From NCBI GenBank assembly GCA_023387775.1, contig JAEWHN010000380.1:1-5456 (forward strand): a DNA stretch of 5,456 bases, given 5' to 3'. Position 1 is the first letter of the stretch; each line of letters begins with the position of its first letter. The notes under the pieces were generated by a model. That model had not been told where the DNA came from, made no database searches, and saw only the letters and a list, made by a program, of their open reading frames with translations. Origin of the DNA: Pseudomonadota bacterium (GTDB lineage Bacteria; Pseudomonadota; Alphaproteobacteria; Rhizobiales; Rhizobiaceae). Made by a program: the position numbers and the translations under genes. Positions 4,789-5,456 of this stretch are shown here, piece by piece.

Positions 4789-4808
4789 AGGATTGAGGGA
4801 TTGGTGAT

Positions 4809-5456
4809 TTGGCGGCGTCGCCCGGTGTCGAAGATCGTGCACTACCACAGGCGGAAATCGTCCTGCGCCTCGATGGCATCACCAAGCGGTTCGGGCCGCT
4901 GGTGGCCAACAATGCCATTTCCTTTTCGCTGAAGCGCGGCGAGGTCATCGCGCTGCTGGGCGAAAACGGCGCCGGCAAGACCACGCTGATGAACATACTG
5001 TTCGGCCATTACGTGGCCGACGAGGGCACGGTGGAAGCCTTCGGCAAGCCGCTGCCGCCGGGCGATCCGCGTGCGGCGCTGGATGCCGGCATCGGCATGG
5101 TGCACCAGCATTTCACGCTGGCCGAGAACATGACCGTGCTGGAGAACATCGCGCTCGGCACGCAGAGCCCTTGGAGCTTGAGGCTCGACCGGGCCGCCGC
5201 GCGGCGGCGCATCGAAAAGCTCTCGGCCGATTTCGGCCTTTCCGTGCATCCCGACGCGACCGTTGCCACCCTTTCGGTGGGCGAGCGCCAGCGCATCGAA
5301 ATCCTCAAGGCGCTCTATCGCGACGCGCGCATCCTCATCCTCGACGAGCCGACGGCGGTTCTGACGCCGGCCGAGACCGACGCGCTGTTCCGCACGCTGA
5401 AGCTCCTGGTGGCGCAGGGCCTGTCCATCATCTTCATCTCGCACAAGCTCAACGAG
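4809..5456 (+). CDS. ABC transporter ATPase of the BMP/nucleoside importer, 5' part
   Basis: The first 216 residues of an ATP-binding subunit that powers import together with the BMP binding protein, on the cytoplasmic side of the inner membrane. All nucleotide-site motifs are present: Walker A GENGAGKT (51-58), Q-loop Gln100 in MVHQHF, signature LSVGERQ (155-161), Walker B ILILDEP (175-181) and the switch His212 in SHK. The LTPAE after Walker B is typical of the sugar/nucleoside class, whose members carry two such domains in about 500 residues; only the first is inside the window. The start is inferred as TTG at 4809: a stop lies in frame at 4794-4796, no ATG, GTG or other TTG occurs in frame before the conserved fold begins near residue 18, and GAGGGA at 4795-4800 is eight bases upstream. 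The frame is open to the last base; permease genes should follow. Confidence 0.94.
   Translation, partial: MAASPGVEDRALPQAEIVLRLDGITKRFGPLVANNAISFSLKRGEVIALLGENGAGKTTLMNILFGHYVADEGTVEAFGKPLPPGDPRAALDAGIGMVHQHFTLAENMTVLENIALGTQSPWSLRLDRAAARRRIEKLSADFGLSVHPDATVATLSVGERQRIEILKALYRDARILILDEPTAVLTPAETDALFRTLKLLVAQGLSIIFISHKLNE

Noticed and set aside
4636..4808. A riboswitch or small gene in the gap before the ATPase
   Set aside because: I could not match the stems to any riboswitch class I know, and the open frames here are shadows that run into the ATPase in the wrong phase.
1..5456. CRISPR array, tRNA or rRNA genes, transposase, integrase or attachment site
   Set aside because: No regularly spaced repeats, cloverleaf, rRNA-like stretch, or recombinase motif was seen on either strand.

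Overview
The window is G+C-rich DNA (mostly 60-70% G+C by eye) from what is most likely a Hyphomicrobiales (Rhizobiales) alphaproteobacterium, perhaps a Mesorhizobium/Phyllobacteriaceae-type genome. The reasons are codon use, a DUF982 protein (a family concentrated in rhizobia), short lysine- and alanine-rich small proteins of a rhizobial kind, and an Lrp-type regulator divergent from phhA. The genus is an inference.

Layout, left to right: (1) the last 184 codons of argB, arginine biosynthesis, + strand; (2) a small overlapping pair, DUF4160 then DUF2442, + strand, following argB by 17 bases and lower in G+C, resembling an inserted toxin-antitoxin-like or other accessory cassette; (3) an Lrp/AsnC regulator on the - strand, whose stop lies one base from the DUF2442 stop; (4) divergent from it, phhA, phenylalanine 4-monooxygenase, with a complete iron-binding triad and a terminator-like hairpin at its end; (5) a DUF982 gene, + strand; (6) two very small charged-protein genes on the - strand, separated by a G+C-rich hairpin; (7) a BMP-family (nucleoside-type) periplasmic binding protein with a Tat-type signal, + strand; (8) a 173-base intercistronic gap with four successive hairpins; (9) the first 216 codons of the partner ABC ATPase, starting at TTG and running off the right edge.

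How the genes work together: the Lrp regulator probably senses an amino acid and controls phhA across their shared 121-base promoter region. The BMP binding protein and the ATPase are the start of one importer operon, whose permease genes should lie just right of the window. The hairpin-rich gap probably separates the expression level of the abundant binding protein from that of the ATPase. The two small - strand genes diverge from this operon.

Most of the window is ordinary chromosomal content. The parts worth a second look are the DUF4160/DUF2442 pair, the hairpin array at 4646-4788, the atypical binding protein, and the two unrecognised small genes. I saw no rRNA, tRNA, CRISPR array, transposase or phage gene.
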